The notes below the pieces were generated by a model. That model was not told the origin of the DNA. It searched no databases and was given only the letters and a program-made list of their open reading frames with translations. Below, one piece after another: positions 1 through 11,027 of a DNA stretch of 64,000 nucleotides; position 1 is the first letter of the stretch, and every line of letters starts with the position of its first letter. Origin of the DNA: Arctopsyche grandis. Lineage: Eukaryota > Arthropoda > Insecta > Trichoptera > Hydropsychidae. The position numbers and the translations under genes are program-made. Location of the stretch: assembly GCF_051622035.1 (NCBI RefSeq), contig NC_135356.1:32036109-32100108 (forward strand). The letters are read 5' to 3'.

Positions 1-1371
1 TGCATCATCGAGTAAGTATAACCATATGCGTCGGTCTTCTGGTATACTTGCAAATTCAACATTAAATATACGAAGGCTAACTTTTAAATTTAATAATTTC
101 CTCAAATTTTCATGAGTAACGTTGCGTTTACTCAAAACGTTTTTAGACGTTAAAAATTTAAAAGTGTATTCATAAGTGTATTCATAGTATGAACCTTTAC
201 TGAAAAACGTAATCAATTGAAAGAGGAAGCGACACTGTCTTTCCATGGACAAATCTAAGGAACAAGGGGATTCCCAGTTTATAGTAGAATTTGTTTGTAT
301 GATATTCAAAGTATCTTCAACAGATGTTTTTGTAATACTGCTTATGGTTTCGATAAGCTCGGTGAAGCTTTTAAAAATGTAATAAGTAACTGAATTGAAC
401 ATTGGTGCCATTTTTCTATAAGAAACGTATTTCGTAGCGGATTCAACTTTTTCGATGAAAAGGGCTTGAAACAGGTTTAAAATTTTAGAAAAACATTTAT
501 TGTCAGAGACAGATGCAAGATCTGACATCATTTTCATGTCATTTTTTGTTATAAATAGAAGCTGCTCTGCTGATAGATCCTTGAAGTTGTAATTGTCGAA
601 AAAAATAAAACAATTGTCATGTAAAGTTCTTTTATGGTGTTCTAGTCCTTCACCGATGATTTTTGTCACTTCTTCGGTAAGATTGAAATCCTCAATTTCG
701 GCAATTTCTATATTTGGTAGTGTGTCATTTCTTTTTTCAATAGACTGTAATATATTCAAGAATGTTCTTGCAATGTCTTTGATTTCCTCTGAAACATATT
801 TATTTTCGACGAGTTTATTCATAATCAAATCATTCTTAAGTAGCACATCTTCTTCATTTATGTTTCCAATTTCAATATATATTTGTAAAATATCATCATT
901 GACAGCGATATCATAACCAATCTTATGGCAAATGTCACTGATAAGTGAGATAAAATCTTTGTAGCAATGTTTCTTTTTATTCATTAAACCATCTTTAAAA
1001 ATTTCCGTTATTTTAATTTTGTTAAATAAAAGCTCACATATGATACGGTTATCCAAAAAGCTATTTTTCACATATAAACCAGTTGTATCTGAAATTTTTA
1101 CACGAGCAATAAAATCTTCATGATCTATTATAAACAAATATTCTGGAGTTTGGTTTCTGATGTAAAACGTCTTTTCATCGGTGAACCTAGTATTAAATTG
1201 ACAGGATAATAATTTTGTTAAATTGTTTTCCTGCCACTCTCCCTCGATGTATTGTTTTCCATCTTCGCTGAACACCGTTTTTCTCGTCACCTCGATTCGA
1301 CTATCATTCTGGAATCCTTCCCGTCCATCTTCATTATGAATTTCAAAAACTCCCATCTTTTTTTTGGATCG
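1..1371 (-). CDS. unidentified gene, large coding exon running off left edge
   Basis: Reading leftwards from a splice acceptor (TTTCAG just before base 1371) the frame stays open for 457 codons to base 1 with no stop, so the gene continues outside the window. The first in-frame Met is at 1356, but the frame is also open upstream and joins the exon at 1730-1803 in phase, so this Met is probably internal. The protein is rich in Lys, Asn, Ile, Leu and Phe, with no membrane segment or familiar motif; near its end it has a short EYTYEYT repeat. I do not recognise the family. Length without a stop in AT-rich DNA is strong evidence for coding. What is seen: open frame and splice signals. Inferred: an expressed host gene rather than a transposon ORF. 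Confidence 0.75.
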
Positions 1372-1729
1372 CTGAAATTTAAAAATAATAAATAAAAATT
1401 AAAAATACCATAATTAAAAATATTTGAATTTAAAATACTACATCTAAAAATATTATAATTTAAAATTTCAAAATCAAAAATATTATATTTAAAACATTAT
1501 AATAAACAATACTATAATAAAAAATATTAAAATAAAAAATACTATGATTAATGTACCATAATAAAAAAATACTGTAATTAATTATACTATAATTAATTCA
1601 AAAAAATAATACCACCCTCTCACCCATACAAGATTATTATGAAAAAGAGAACTTCAATATGTCGAAAATTTGGTTTTTCTTAAATATTTCAATATTAACA
1701 TGTCGATATTATGAATATAATTGTCTTAC

Positions 1730-1803
1730 CTGAATTTTGATCCCAATCCAGATTTTGTGATTTTTTTCTGATGCTACGAGCTTATCGTAAAATAACCGTC
1801 TAT
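1730..1803 (-). CDS. upstream exon of the left-edge gene
   Basis: A 74-nt exon on the minus strand, with acceptor TTTTCAG before base 1803 and donor GTAAGA after base 1730. It encodes about 25 residues ending GIKIQ in phase 0, which joins directly to the RSKKKMGVFE start of the large exon; the 358-nt intron between is AT-rich. The exon begins in phase 1, so a further exon must lie upstream and was not found. A shorter diverged copy lies about 490 bp away at 2224-2274. Confidence 0.6.
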
Positions 1804-2223
1804 CTGAAAATTCATATTAAAGTAAAAATATTAATCATCCTAGTTGATTGTGTGTAAAACACGTGAAAACTTAAATTAAAATTAAAAATACTGTATATGT
1901 ATACTAGATAAGTAATATACCTACTATAATTAAAAATATTTAAAAATTTAAAATACTACATCTTAAAGTAATATAATTTGAAATATTATACTTAAAAATT
2001 TCAATATTAAAACAAGTGAAACTACGAAAAACCTTGAAAATACTATGATTAATAATACTATAATAAAAAATACTGTAATTAATAATACTATAATAATTTG
2101 AAAAAATATTATCTTTAATAATACCAAGATTTTTATGAAATGGAGAAATTCATTATGACGAAATGCTTTTTTGTTAAATATTTGAATATTAACATGTCGT
2201 TATTATGAACATACTTGTCTTAC

Positions 2224-2274
2224 CTCAATTTTGATCCCAATCTGGATATTTTGACTTGTTTTCTGATGATCTAT
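2224..2274 (-). pseudogene. duplicated, shortened copy of the 1730-1803 exon
   Basis: This 51-nt stretch keeps the acceptor (TTTTCAG), the donor (GTAAGA) and the exon 3' end coding GIKIE, and its intron flanks are also duplicated (ATTAACATGTCG just past the donor in both). It lacks about 23 nt of the 74-nt exon, so entered in the same phase it meets a stop. Entered in phase 0 it would read 17 codons and could splice straight to the large exon. It is therefore either a decayed exon duplicate or an alternative exon. Confidence 0.5.
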
Positions 2275-2370
2275 CTGAAAATTTATATAATAAATTAAAG
2301 TATTAATATTCTTAGTTTATTGTATTTAAAAGACATGTTTATTTTTGGAAAAAAATATACTCTCGATAGT

Positions 2371-2419
2371 TTATACCGGGGCAGCCAAACCTTTTTGTAA
2401 TTCGGCTGCCCTGGTATAA
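2371..2419. repeat. short inverted repeat (hairpin)
   Basis: Arms 2371-2386 and 2404-2419 pair over 15 of 16 positions (TTATACCGGGGCAGCC against its complement) around a 17-nt loop. No TSD or coding context; function unknown. Confidence 0.6.
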
Positions 2420-4611
2420 AGCTAATATTTTCGTCCAACTATTCTCTATGAAAATATATCGCAATCTACCAACATACATATGTATATAGAGGGGGGGGGG
2501 GATATGTTTTATATAACGTTAACAAATACATAATGCTTATGAAAAAATAACAATTTTAAAAATAAGCATGGTTTATGCTACAACAGATCGTTGACACTCC
2601 TCGGATTTGGAAATATTTTTGGGATTTACAATGAAAGATAAATTCACTACAGGTCAAGATTTTTATCGTTCAAAGAATTTCGTGTATCCGATTTTATAAT
2701 ATTCATATTTAATAATCTATTGTTCTATTAGAAAAACAGATTCGGCCAAATATGTACGTAGACTCGTAGAGCCCTAACAACAGATCGATTTTTGTGTCGC
2801 ATTCGTTAAGATTGGATATTAATCTACATATATGTATATATGCACATATGCACATCGATATGATACATCATTCATTTATCTGAAACATATGCACAACGAA
2901 TATGTCGGTTGTGTTTCAGATATTTTCGGGTAACATTTATCAACATACGTACATTTTAAGAATGGAGAAAAGATCGACTTAAAATCAAGCCGGGGACGAC
3001 TGGGTGGGCAGCCCTAGTCGATTTATGCACCGCACCGAATGCGTATGAAGTGACGTCACAAGCGATGGTGTTACCCTGTGTAGCAAGTCGGGGAGTCACC
3101 CTTTCCCAACCCTACGTTTCTCGTTTCCCGACTAAAAAAACTAATATTAAACAAACTAAATCTTAATAAATTCCTCCATAAGAAAATACATATCAAATTA
3201 TATTCTTCATTTGGTGTCACCCCCCTCCCCCCAGGATGGTGACACCCTGGTGCGGTCTGCAACTTCCCCCATGCGATGTCACTGCTCCATATTGGAATAT
3301 ACACTGGAACTGGAATATATTGGAATACACCATATTTATATCAGGAATATCAGCAGCCTTGAGCTCCATGTGCAAATAATGTTTTCTTAAAATATCGTAG
3401 AAGGTGTACAGACTCCAGGGATGTTCAACTCGAGAGCACCCCGGAAGTCGGTTTCTTAGAAGCTCGTGGTAAGCGTGGGCGGGACTGGTCTCCTCCAAGG
3501 GATCTACAGGTCGTCGTCTGCGGTCTGGTCTCTGCTGCTGTCGGCTCGGCTCGATGTATATCTCTCTCTCTCTCGTACAGTGTGCGTAAGTGAGGGTGAT
3601 ACGGGACAAAGGCGGGAAAGTGAATAGTAATGAAAACAGGTTATAATTCTGTTTGTATGGTGACTGTATTTTATATATATATGTATATACAGAGATCAAG
3701 CAGGGGGGACAGAAAAAGGGGGGGGGGGGAGTCCGACTTGAGATTAGCGCGCACGTGTTCAAGAGGTTATGGTAACCTCACTCAACCACGTGGCTACGTG
3801 ATCTGACTTCGACGAAGAGAGACCAGGAATTCCTCACTTCTCACCGGACGTATACTGAAGCTGTACTTCCAGTATCGTCTGCCGATCAAGGCTGAGCTGA
3901 TCGGGACTCGGTGGTGGGAACCAACTCGGTAGCGAACAGAGATGTTCACTCGACCGACGCGGAAAACGAATAGAAGGCGGGGACGCGCGCTCGGCGCCGA
4001 TCTCCCTCCAAAACGGCTCCTTTGGTCGTAACGCCACGAAAGCTGACCATGAAGACTTGGTCGGAACAGAAGGCTTTCGCCTTCATTCGGTATCCGACAG
4101 AAAGTATGCGAATGATGGTTGAAAATATTTGAATCAAATCAGTCTGAATTGAATATTCAAGCTTACACCATCTCGTGGTCTTCATAGAAGAGATTTGTTA
4201 CAAATTAGACGATTTTCAATTTTTCATTAATTGTTCTGAGGAGCTTTATCATGTTTTATGGAGCTGAGGAGAAAGAGAAGCTTCTTCATTTTTATACAGG
4301 GTGCTTTTAGAGGTCATTACACTTACCATAATACATAATTGGTAATGAACCAATTGTCGCGTGTACATTTTGGCAGTGGACCAATTTTCGCGTCACCCCA
4401 TAATACAAAGCCTTACAGTTTTCAAGATAACCTGCATTTTTTACTTTTGTAAAATGATTTTAAAATCTCATAACTATACCCTCGTAAGCGTAACGCAATT
4501 ATTAACGTTACTAACCTCATTTTTTTGTTTTCTCTTATTCTAGTATGTATTTATCTGAGGTACCCATCAGTATGGCTCACTGATTGCGTTTATGTTTAGC
4601 ACCAAGAGAAT
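2420..4611. other. intergenic stretch without a supported gene
   Basis: It contains G-homopolymers near 2490 and 3717, a short CT microsatellite near 3560, and a 3051-3290 segment rich in GTGTCACCC-type motifs that looks like a fragment of a dispersed arthropod repeat. Short open frames on both strands overlap each other and lack codon signal or splice context. No gene is called. Confidence 0.4.
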
Positions 4612-4619
4612 ATTGGGTT

Positions 4620-5433
4620 CAGTGGCATAACTACCGCGCCCGCAGACCCCGCAATGCAGGGGGGGCGCCACGAAGCGCGCCTTTTTCACGGATTTTTTCA
4701 TTTGTTCCGTAATTTTTTTAAAAACTTCTCTTATTTTTCAGCCTATCTGTACTATATGTGTATGTACATACATTAACATATTTTGAATTTATCCTCATTG
4801 TGTAATTGATCTATGCCAATAGGGCTAGAAGACTACCGTCTTTTTTCCATCTTTTGAACGTCAGTGCCACTTCAACCTATTAGCTGAGAATTCTCTTATT
4901 CTTGTTTATATTTTTTGGGTCTGATCTTAAGTCGAAAGATAAAAAAAAGGGTGCATGGTAAACGGTACATACTCACTTAATTTGCGCGAGCAGGGTACAA
5001 CAGGAACAAGAGGAACAGGATTTTCCTCCCGTATTCTGCGCGCGCACATCAATATGGGAGGAAAAGCCCGTTTCTCTTGTTCCTGTTGTATCCTGCTCGC
5101 ACAAATTAAGTGAGTATGTACCGTTTACCATGCACCCTTTTTTTTGATCTTTTGATTTTCGATCTTTGCCTTCCGATGTTTGCGTTTTCGGACGTTTCAC
5201 ATTCGGGCCCGTGACGGAGACTTTAAACAGATTGTGCACTGCTTGTTGGTCGTCCAGATTAAACTTTAATGCACTTTGATATATAGGTACACATATCGAT
5301 ACGTAAAAAAGTATAAATACTAATTTGGAAAGTTATTTTTCTAATATTAATATATGGGGGAGGGGGTGGGGGGGAGGTGTGGCGCCGTAAAATATATTGC
5401 GGGGGGGCACCGGGAATTCACGCTACGCCACTG
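4620..5433. mobile_element. non-autonomous hAT-like element, 8-bp TSD
   Basis: The 814-bp element starts CAGTGGCATAACTACC and ends GCTACGCCACTG, complementary ends of the CAGTGGCG class. It is flanked by a perfect 8-bp duplication ATTGGGTT at 4612-4619 and 5434-5441. It has no transposase. Inside lies a nearly perfect palindrome (4938-5148) and sequence shared with 20287-20410, so it is composite. G-tracts sit just inside both ends, as in the other CAGTGGCG elements here. Confidence 0.85.
4938..5148. repeat. palindrome nested in the hAT-like element
   Basis: Two arms of about 95 bp (about 4938-5033 and 5053-5148) are near-perfect reverse complements; each carries GGGTGCATGGTAAACGGTAC and its complement, around a short GC-rich centre. 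The outer right-hand sequence recurs at 20287-20410, so this is a foldback repeat family present at two or more places in the window. Confidence 0.8.
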
Positions 5434-5441
5434 ATTGGGTT

Positions 5442-6146
5442 CGATCCTGTGCTAATCTTTAATATATTAGCCCAGGATCGAATTTGGATATTTGTGACTC
5501 CAAGTCGATTGTTTCTTGTCAGAATTTGCCAATTTTATCTAATCATTGTTGAAACGGTTCCTCAAAATTGGCAAAAAAAAATCATCTTCTGTATATTTAA
5601 TATATGTACAACTTGTAAAAAAATATGTACAAGTATCCATAGATGTCTATCCATAAATGGATTAATTTATTAATAAATTAATAAATTGTTAATTTCGTGT
5701 TCTTCAGCTTCTCGAAATACAGTGATTTGTGTAATAAAAATACTGCATTGTTTATTATTAATTGTCTAGGAAGGCACATTGGGGTCTTCCTGTCAAGCCT
5801 TCCTGGTATATATCTACATATGTAAAATAAATAAGGATCTCAGAAATTTGTAACGCCGTGCCTGAGGGGCTCTAGCAAAATAAATATGCCATTGATAGGG
5901 AATCAAATTAGAAACCGAAGAAATAAATGGTACATTCACTGTGATTAGGACATACTTAGCAATATCTTTGTTTCATAACATAAAAAAGGGGGTGCAAATA
6001 TTTTATTCCGACTTAGTACATTAGCTTATTGCCAAAAGACGCTACACATTCGCTGACCGTTGTCTTACAATTTTAAGTGAAAGTGAAACATTTGAAAATC
6101 TAATTATGGATTGCGAGTGATTTTAGTTCCATTAACAAACTAATGT
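5442..6146. other. intergenic, no gene seen
   Basis: AT-rich sequence with the short inverted motif GGAAGGC near 5770-5810 and no convincing open frame. Confidence 0.35.
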
Positions 6147-6593
6147 AAAAATGGGTTCGGTGATTATCAGGCACCCAAAAATTCTATCCATCGCACTAAA
6201 GAGAGTTCGAGTGCCAGATATTCCGTGTTCACAATTTTCGTGACAATGATTGTCGTGTGCGCGATAGCAATGTGCGAAATAATCTATTTACCGTAATAAT
6301 GAGTAATATGATTGGGTTTTGTATAATTCATCGCGAGTTTGTGATAAAGGAAACTCTAGTTATTGTCGTTATCCACTACATTAACGCCAATCGGCAACAT
6401 ATGAATACCAGTTCTGTGATTATTAATTATTAAAATCTCGATTACGGAACATCTGGCACCCAAAAACTCCACGCCAAATATTGTAATAACGAGAACTCGA
6501 GTGCCAGATATTCCGTATTCGCGATTTTTGTGGCAACGATTGTTGTGCGCGCGGTCGCAATTTGCGCAATAATCCGTTCACCATGAGTACCAT
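6147..6593. repeat. diverged tandem duplication, two copies about 280 bp apart
   Basis: The segments 6161-6305 and 6439-6588 share an ordered set of motifs: GGCACCCAAAAA, TCGAGTGCCAGATATTCCGT, a TTTTCGTG/TTTTTGTGGCAA block, and TTCACC/TTTACC at the end. They are clearly homologous but diverged. No coding frame is conserved between them. Confidence 0.7.
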
Positions 6594-7113
6594 CATTCAG
6601 GGAATAGTCATTTTTCAAGATTTTTATTTTTTAATTAACTTATGCTTATCTTGGTTTAGAACAAGTGGTCAACGGCTAGTAGAAATACTACATTTTTTGG
6701 TCATTTGAATGTAAATACTTCATTAACCGGTTGACTGGCCAGACTTTCAGGAATTAATTTAAGGGTTAAAGAGGTAATCATATAATTTTAAAATTATTTT
6801 TTCCATTACAGGTTCAAAATTTATTACTTTTTACATACCAAAATTCATTAACCTCCCGGAAAAGTCATTCAAGTGGGTTACAGGTGTTATCATCCATTCG
6901 GTGGCTTGCAATATCATTGCATAAACTAAAAAATAAAATTTATTGGTTTTTAGCTTATGCATTCATATATAATTTTATATTTATATTTTTTCAAAAAATG
7001 TATACATATGTATGTACATACCCTACAAAGCAAGAGGGCAAAAAGATGGTTGACAATAGTGAACCATTTTTTGTGCACAACGCTATAGTGTTTCGTCTAA
7101 CAAAAATGGTTCG
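6594..7113. other. AT-rich spacer without a gene
   Basis: Contains TACATATGTATGTACATA-type microsatellite and small overlapping frames only. It ends at the 8-bp TSD GTGATTAC (7114-7121) of the next element. Confidence 0.35.
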
Positions 7114-7205
7114 GTGATTACTAGTCACCGGACCCAAAAGGTGCCGCGTATTGTTCAAAGATTGTAAATGCATTGTTAAAGGTTTGCCGAACCTTTTTTA
7201 CAAAG

Positions 7206-8253
7206 TGTAGGCGGGGTACGATGTGTTGACCGTATCCCGGCCTAACGAAACACTGTTGTGTGGTTCAAAGATGGGGTCACCAATGTAGGCGGGGTAGCGA
7301 TGTGTGTTGACAGCGCTGTTGGATGATCAGAAGGTTGCGTAGATCACGTCGGATTAGTACCAATGTAGGCGGGTTACATGTGTGTTGACCGTATCCCGGC
7401 CTAACGAAACACTGTTGTGCTAGTTTTATAAAGTTTTATTGTTTGCCTATGGTTGTACAAAGGTATGGTATTTGTGGGCAAAAGTATGTCGTTCAGCGGT
7501 CTCTGGATATGGTAGAGTGTCGCTGGCTCAGCATTCAGCTATGTACGGAAGGTCTCTGGATACGGCAGTGTGTTGCTGGCTCGTCCGGCTGGTTGATCTT
7601 CCAAGTCCGCGTAGTGTAGTGGTGGCTGGTCAGGAGCTGTATGTTGACTGGTCTGCTGCTGTGTGTCGACGCTTGCTGCTCTGGGTCGACTGGTCTGGTG
7701 CTGTGTGTCGACGCTTGCTGTTGTGGGTCGACTGGTCTGGTGCTGTGTGTCGACGCTTGCTGTTGTGGGTCGACTGGCGTGGTTTGGGTTGTACCTCCTT
7801 TTATAGTGTTTTTGGAATGCTTGGTGGAAGTGGTTATTGACGCGTACGAGAGGAATTTTGTTTTCGTCGAGGCGTCGAATTTTCTGGAATGCTTGATGGA
7901 AGTGGTCGTACGAGCATTTAGTTTATTGATGCGTACGAAAGGAATTTTGTTTTCGTCGAGGCGTCGAATTTTCTGGAATGCTTGATGGAAGTGGTTATTG
8001 ACGCGTACGAGAGGAATTTTGTTTTCGTCGAGGCGTCGAATTTTCTGGAATGCTGGGCGGTGTTCCGCTCGATGTAGTTTAATGGTGGCGGCGTGTTTCG
8101 ACCGGTTTGGTTCCACTCGACTGGTAGGGGCGTTCCGCCTGAGTTTAATATAACGACTGCAGGTGCATATCGTCTGGGTTTCGGGAATGTAGTTTGTTGT
8201 TGCGGAATATTCTCGAAGGTTTCGATGACGATGACGACGACGAGATTCCTACA
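7206..8253 (-). repeat. LTR copy (3' LTR in element orientation)
   Basis: Ends TGTAGGCGGG and ATTCCTACA. It holds GTCGACGC-containing subrepeats of about 42 bp at 7650-7775, and two to three copies of a block ending GGCGTCGAATTTTCTGGAATGC at 7840-8060. The side nearest 7206 carries two internal copies of the LTR-end/primer-site junction. Confidence 0.88.
7325..7362 (+). other. degenerate tRNA-Trp 3' half embedded in the LTR
   Basis: The stretch reads GATCAGAAGGTTGCGT, then ATCACGTCGG, then ACCA, which follows the 3' half of animal tRNA-Trp from the anticodon arm to the CCA end, with about six T-loop bases lost and the acceptor arm degraded. The CCA is followed after one base by TGTAGGCGGG, exactly as a primer site abuts an LTR. 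It is a relic of a copied primer, not a tRNA gene: there is no 5' half. The same relic recurs at +2774 and +5548. The identity rests on my recollection of the conserved tRNA-Trp sequence. Confidence 0.75.
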
Positions 8254-9979
8254 TGGCTCTCCGGTGAGTGTTAACGATGTGTGTGATTTTGTGGGAATCT
8301 TGATGTGTTGGAGTCTATTGACTCGATGGCGTCGTTGTTTGTCCGGTTGTGCTGGAGAAAGTTGTCTCGACAGCGGGTCTTGTGTTGCATGCCGGTCCAA
8401 GTCTTGTTCTCTACCAGGTTGCTTATTTTGGGCGAGCTGCGTTGGTAGTGAAGGTTTGCGATGGCTTGGATGGTGCTGTTGTGCAGGCTGCTGTGTTCTG
8501 CGTGGAGTCATTCGCGTGACTGTTTTGCTGGTTGTGCTGGAGTTAGTTGTCTCGGCAGCGGGTCTTGCGTGAAGAACGTTGGTTGACGAAGTGCGTTGAG
8601 TGCTGGTCTTCGTTGGTTGTGCTGGAGTTAGTTGTCTCGACAGCGGATCTTGCGTGAAGAACGTTGGTTGACGAAGTGCGTTGAGTGCTGGTCTTCGTTG
8701 GTTGTGCTGGAGTTAGTTGTCTCGACAGCGGATCTTGCGTGAAGAACGTTGGTTGACGAAGTGCGTTGAGTGCTGGTCTTCGTTGGTTGTGCTGGAGTTA
8801 GTTGTCTCGGCAGCGGGTCTTGCGTGAAGAACGTTGGTTGACGAAGTGCGTTGAGTGCTGATCTTCGTTGGTTGTGCTGGAGTTAGTTGTCTCGACAGCG
8901 GGTCTTGCGTGAAGAACGTTGTTTGACGAAGTGCGTTGAGTGCTGGTCTTCGTTGGTTGTGCTGGAGTTAGTTGTCTCGACAGCGGATCTTGCGTGAAGA
9001 ACGTTGGTTGACGAAGTGCGTTGAGTGCTGGTCTTCGTTGGTTGTGCTGGAGTTAGTTGTCTCGACAGCGGGATTTGTGTGGAGACTGTTGGTTAGCGAA
9101 GTACGTTGAGTGCTGGTCTTCGTTGGTTGTGCTGGAGTCGGTTGTCTCGACAGCGGGTCTCGTTTTGCGTACCAGTCCGAGTTGTTCTTTTCTACCATGT
9201 TGCTTATTCTGTCTAGGCTACGTTGATAGTGAAGGTTGGTGGTCTGGACGATGTTGTTGTGCAGGCGTTGTGCTGATTGTGCTGGAGTTAGTTGTCTCGA
9301 CAGCGGCTGTGTTGTGTTGGAGCTAGTTGGCTCAGTGGCGATTTGTTTCGCCGGTTGTGCTGGAGTGGGTTGACTCAACAGCGGGTTGTGTTGGTAGCTG
9401 GTCCATATGTACTTTCACACCATGTTACTGTTGCGGTCGTTACAATGGTAGTGAAGGTTTGTGACGGTCTGGACGGTGCTGTTGTGCAGGCTGCGGCGTC
9501 CTGCATGGGCTCATCGAGGTGATGAATCATCGAAGGTGTGATGAGCGGTGCTGGCGGATCAACAGTAGTGGATCCATTTGGTTGTTGTCTCCGGGTTGCG
9601 TTTTGTTGTGGCGAAAGCTGCGGAGTTGTTTGACATGGTCACTAGTTGTGGGGACATGTAGCGGACTGCGTTTGAAGTCTGCGTTGAGGGTTGCGTTGTA
9701 GACTGCGTTGAAGGCTGCGGTTGCGTGAAGTCTGCGGTTGCTATGTAGGCTGCTATGTAGGCTGCGATGTGGGCTGCTATGTAGGCTGCGATGTGGGCTG
9801 CTATGTAGGCTGCAATGTGGGCTGCTATGTGGGCTGCGATGTAGGCTGCTATGTAGGCTGCGCTGTGGGCTGCTGTCGTGGCGGCTGTTGGTTGTTGTGG
9901 AGGCTGCACTGTGGGCTGCCGTGTTGACTGCGCTGTTGACTGCTATGAAGGCTGCGTAGTTCAAAGATGGGGTCACCAA
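8254..9979 (-). repeat. internal region copy 1 of the LTR element
   Basis: This 1,726-bp region carries no retroviral-type protein. Most of it is tandem sequence: about seven copies of an 85-bp unit containing GAGTTAGTTGTCTCGACAGC between 8540 and 9130, and a 12-bp unit (CTATGTAGGCTG/CGATGTGGGCTG) at 9735-9880. Open frames on both strands encode only Gln/Thr/Pro or Cys/Gly/Leu repeats and are by-products. A short GTTCAAAGATGGGGTCACCA block ends it next to the LTR. Confidence 0.8.
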
Positions 9980-11027
9980 TGTAGGCGGGGTACGATGTGT
10001 TGACCGTATCCCGGCCTAACGAAACACTGTTGTGTGGTTCAAAGATGGGGTCACCAATGTAGGCGGGGTAGCGATGTGTGTTGACAGCGCTGTTGGATGA
10101 TCAGAAGGTTGCGTAGATCACGTCGGATTAGTACCAATGTAGGCGGGTTACATGTGTGTTGACCGTATCCCGGCCTAACGAAACACTGTTGTGCTAGTTT
10201 TATAAAGTTTTATTGTTTGCCTATGGTTGTACAAAGGTATGGTATTTGTGGGCAAAAGTATGTCGTTCAGCGGTCTCTGGATATGGTAGAGTGTCGCTGG
10301 CTCAGCATTCAGCTATGTACGGAAGGTCTCTGGATACGGCAGTGTGTTGCTGGCTCGTCCGGCTGGTTGATCTTCCAAGTCCGCGTAGTGTAGTGGTGGC
10401 TGGTCAGGAGCTGTATGTTGACTGGTCTGCTGCTGTGTGTCGACGCTTGCTGCTCTGGGTCGACTGGTCTGGTGCTGTGTGTCGACGCTTGCTGTTGTGG
10501 GTCGACTGGTCTGGTGCTGTGTGTCGACGCTTGCTGTTGTGGGTCGACTGGCGTGGTTTGGGTTGTACCTCCTTTTATAGTGTTTTTGGAATGCTTGGTG
10601 GAAGTGGTTATTGACGCGTACGAGAGGAATTTTGTTTTCGTCGAGGCGTCGAATTTTCTGGAATGCTTGATGGAAGTGGTCGTACGAGCATTTAGTTTAT
10701 TGATGCGTACGAAAGGAATTTTGTTTTCGTCGAGGCGTCGAATTTTCTGGAATGCTTGATGGAAGTGGTTATTGACGCGTACGAGAGGAATTTTGTTTTC
10801 GTCGAGGCGTCGAATTTTCTGGAATGCTGGGCGGTGTTCCGCTCGATGTAGTTTAATGGTGGCGGCGTGTTTCGACCGGTTTGGTTCCACTCGACTGGTA
10901 GGGGCGTTCCGCCTGAGTTTAATATAACGACTGCAGGTGCATATCGTCTGGGTTTCGGGAATGTAGTTTGTTGTTGCGGAATATTCTCGAAGGTTTCGAT
11001 GACGATGACGACGACGAGATTCCTACA
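9980..11027 (-). repeat. central LTR shared by the two tandem units
   Basis: Same ends and apparently the same sequence as the outer LTRs, offset by exactly 2,774 bp. A shared central LTR is expected from unequal recombination between LTRs or from a tandem product of reverse transcription. Confidence 0.88.

Noticed and set aside
593..916. Plus-strand 107-codon frame near the left edge
   Set aside because: It is the antisense shadow of the 457-codon minus-strand exon, which has splice signals and phase agreement.
3071..4185. Minus-strand frames up to 181 codons
   Set aside because: They cross homopolymers and CT microsatellite, have no recognisable domain and no splice support.
7325..7362. 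A tRNA-Trp gene
   Set aside because: Only a degraded 3' half is present, with deletions in the T loop and acceptor arm and no 5' half.
8540..9130. Regular 85-bp repeats that could be mistaken for a CRISPR-like array
   Set aside because: There are no unique spacers: the whole unit repeats, in eukaryotic DNA inside an LTR element, with no cas genes.
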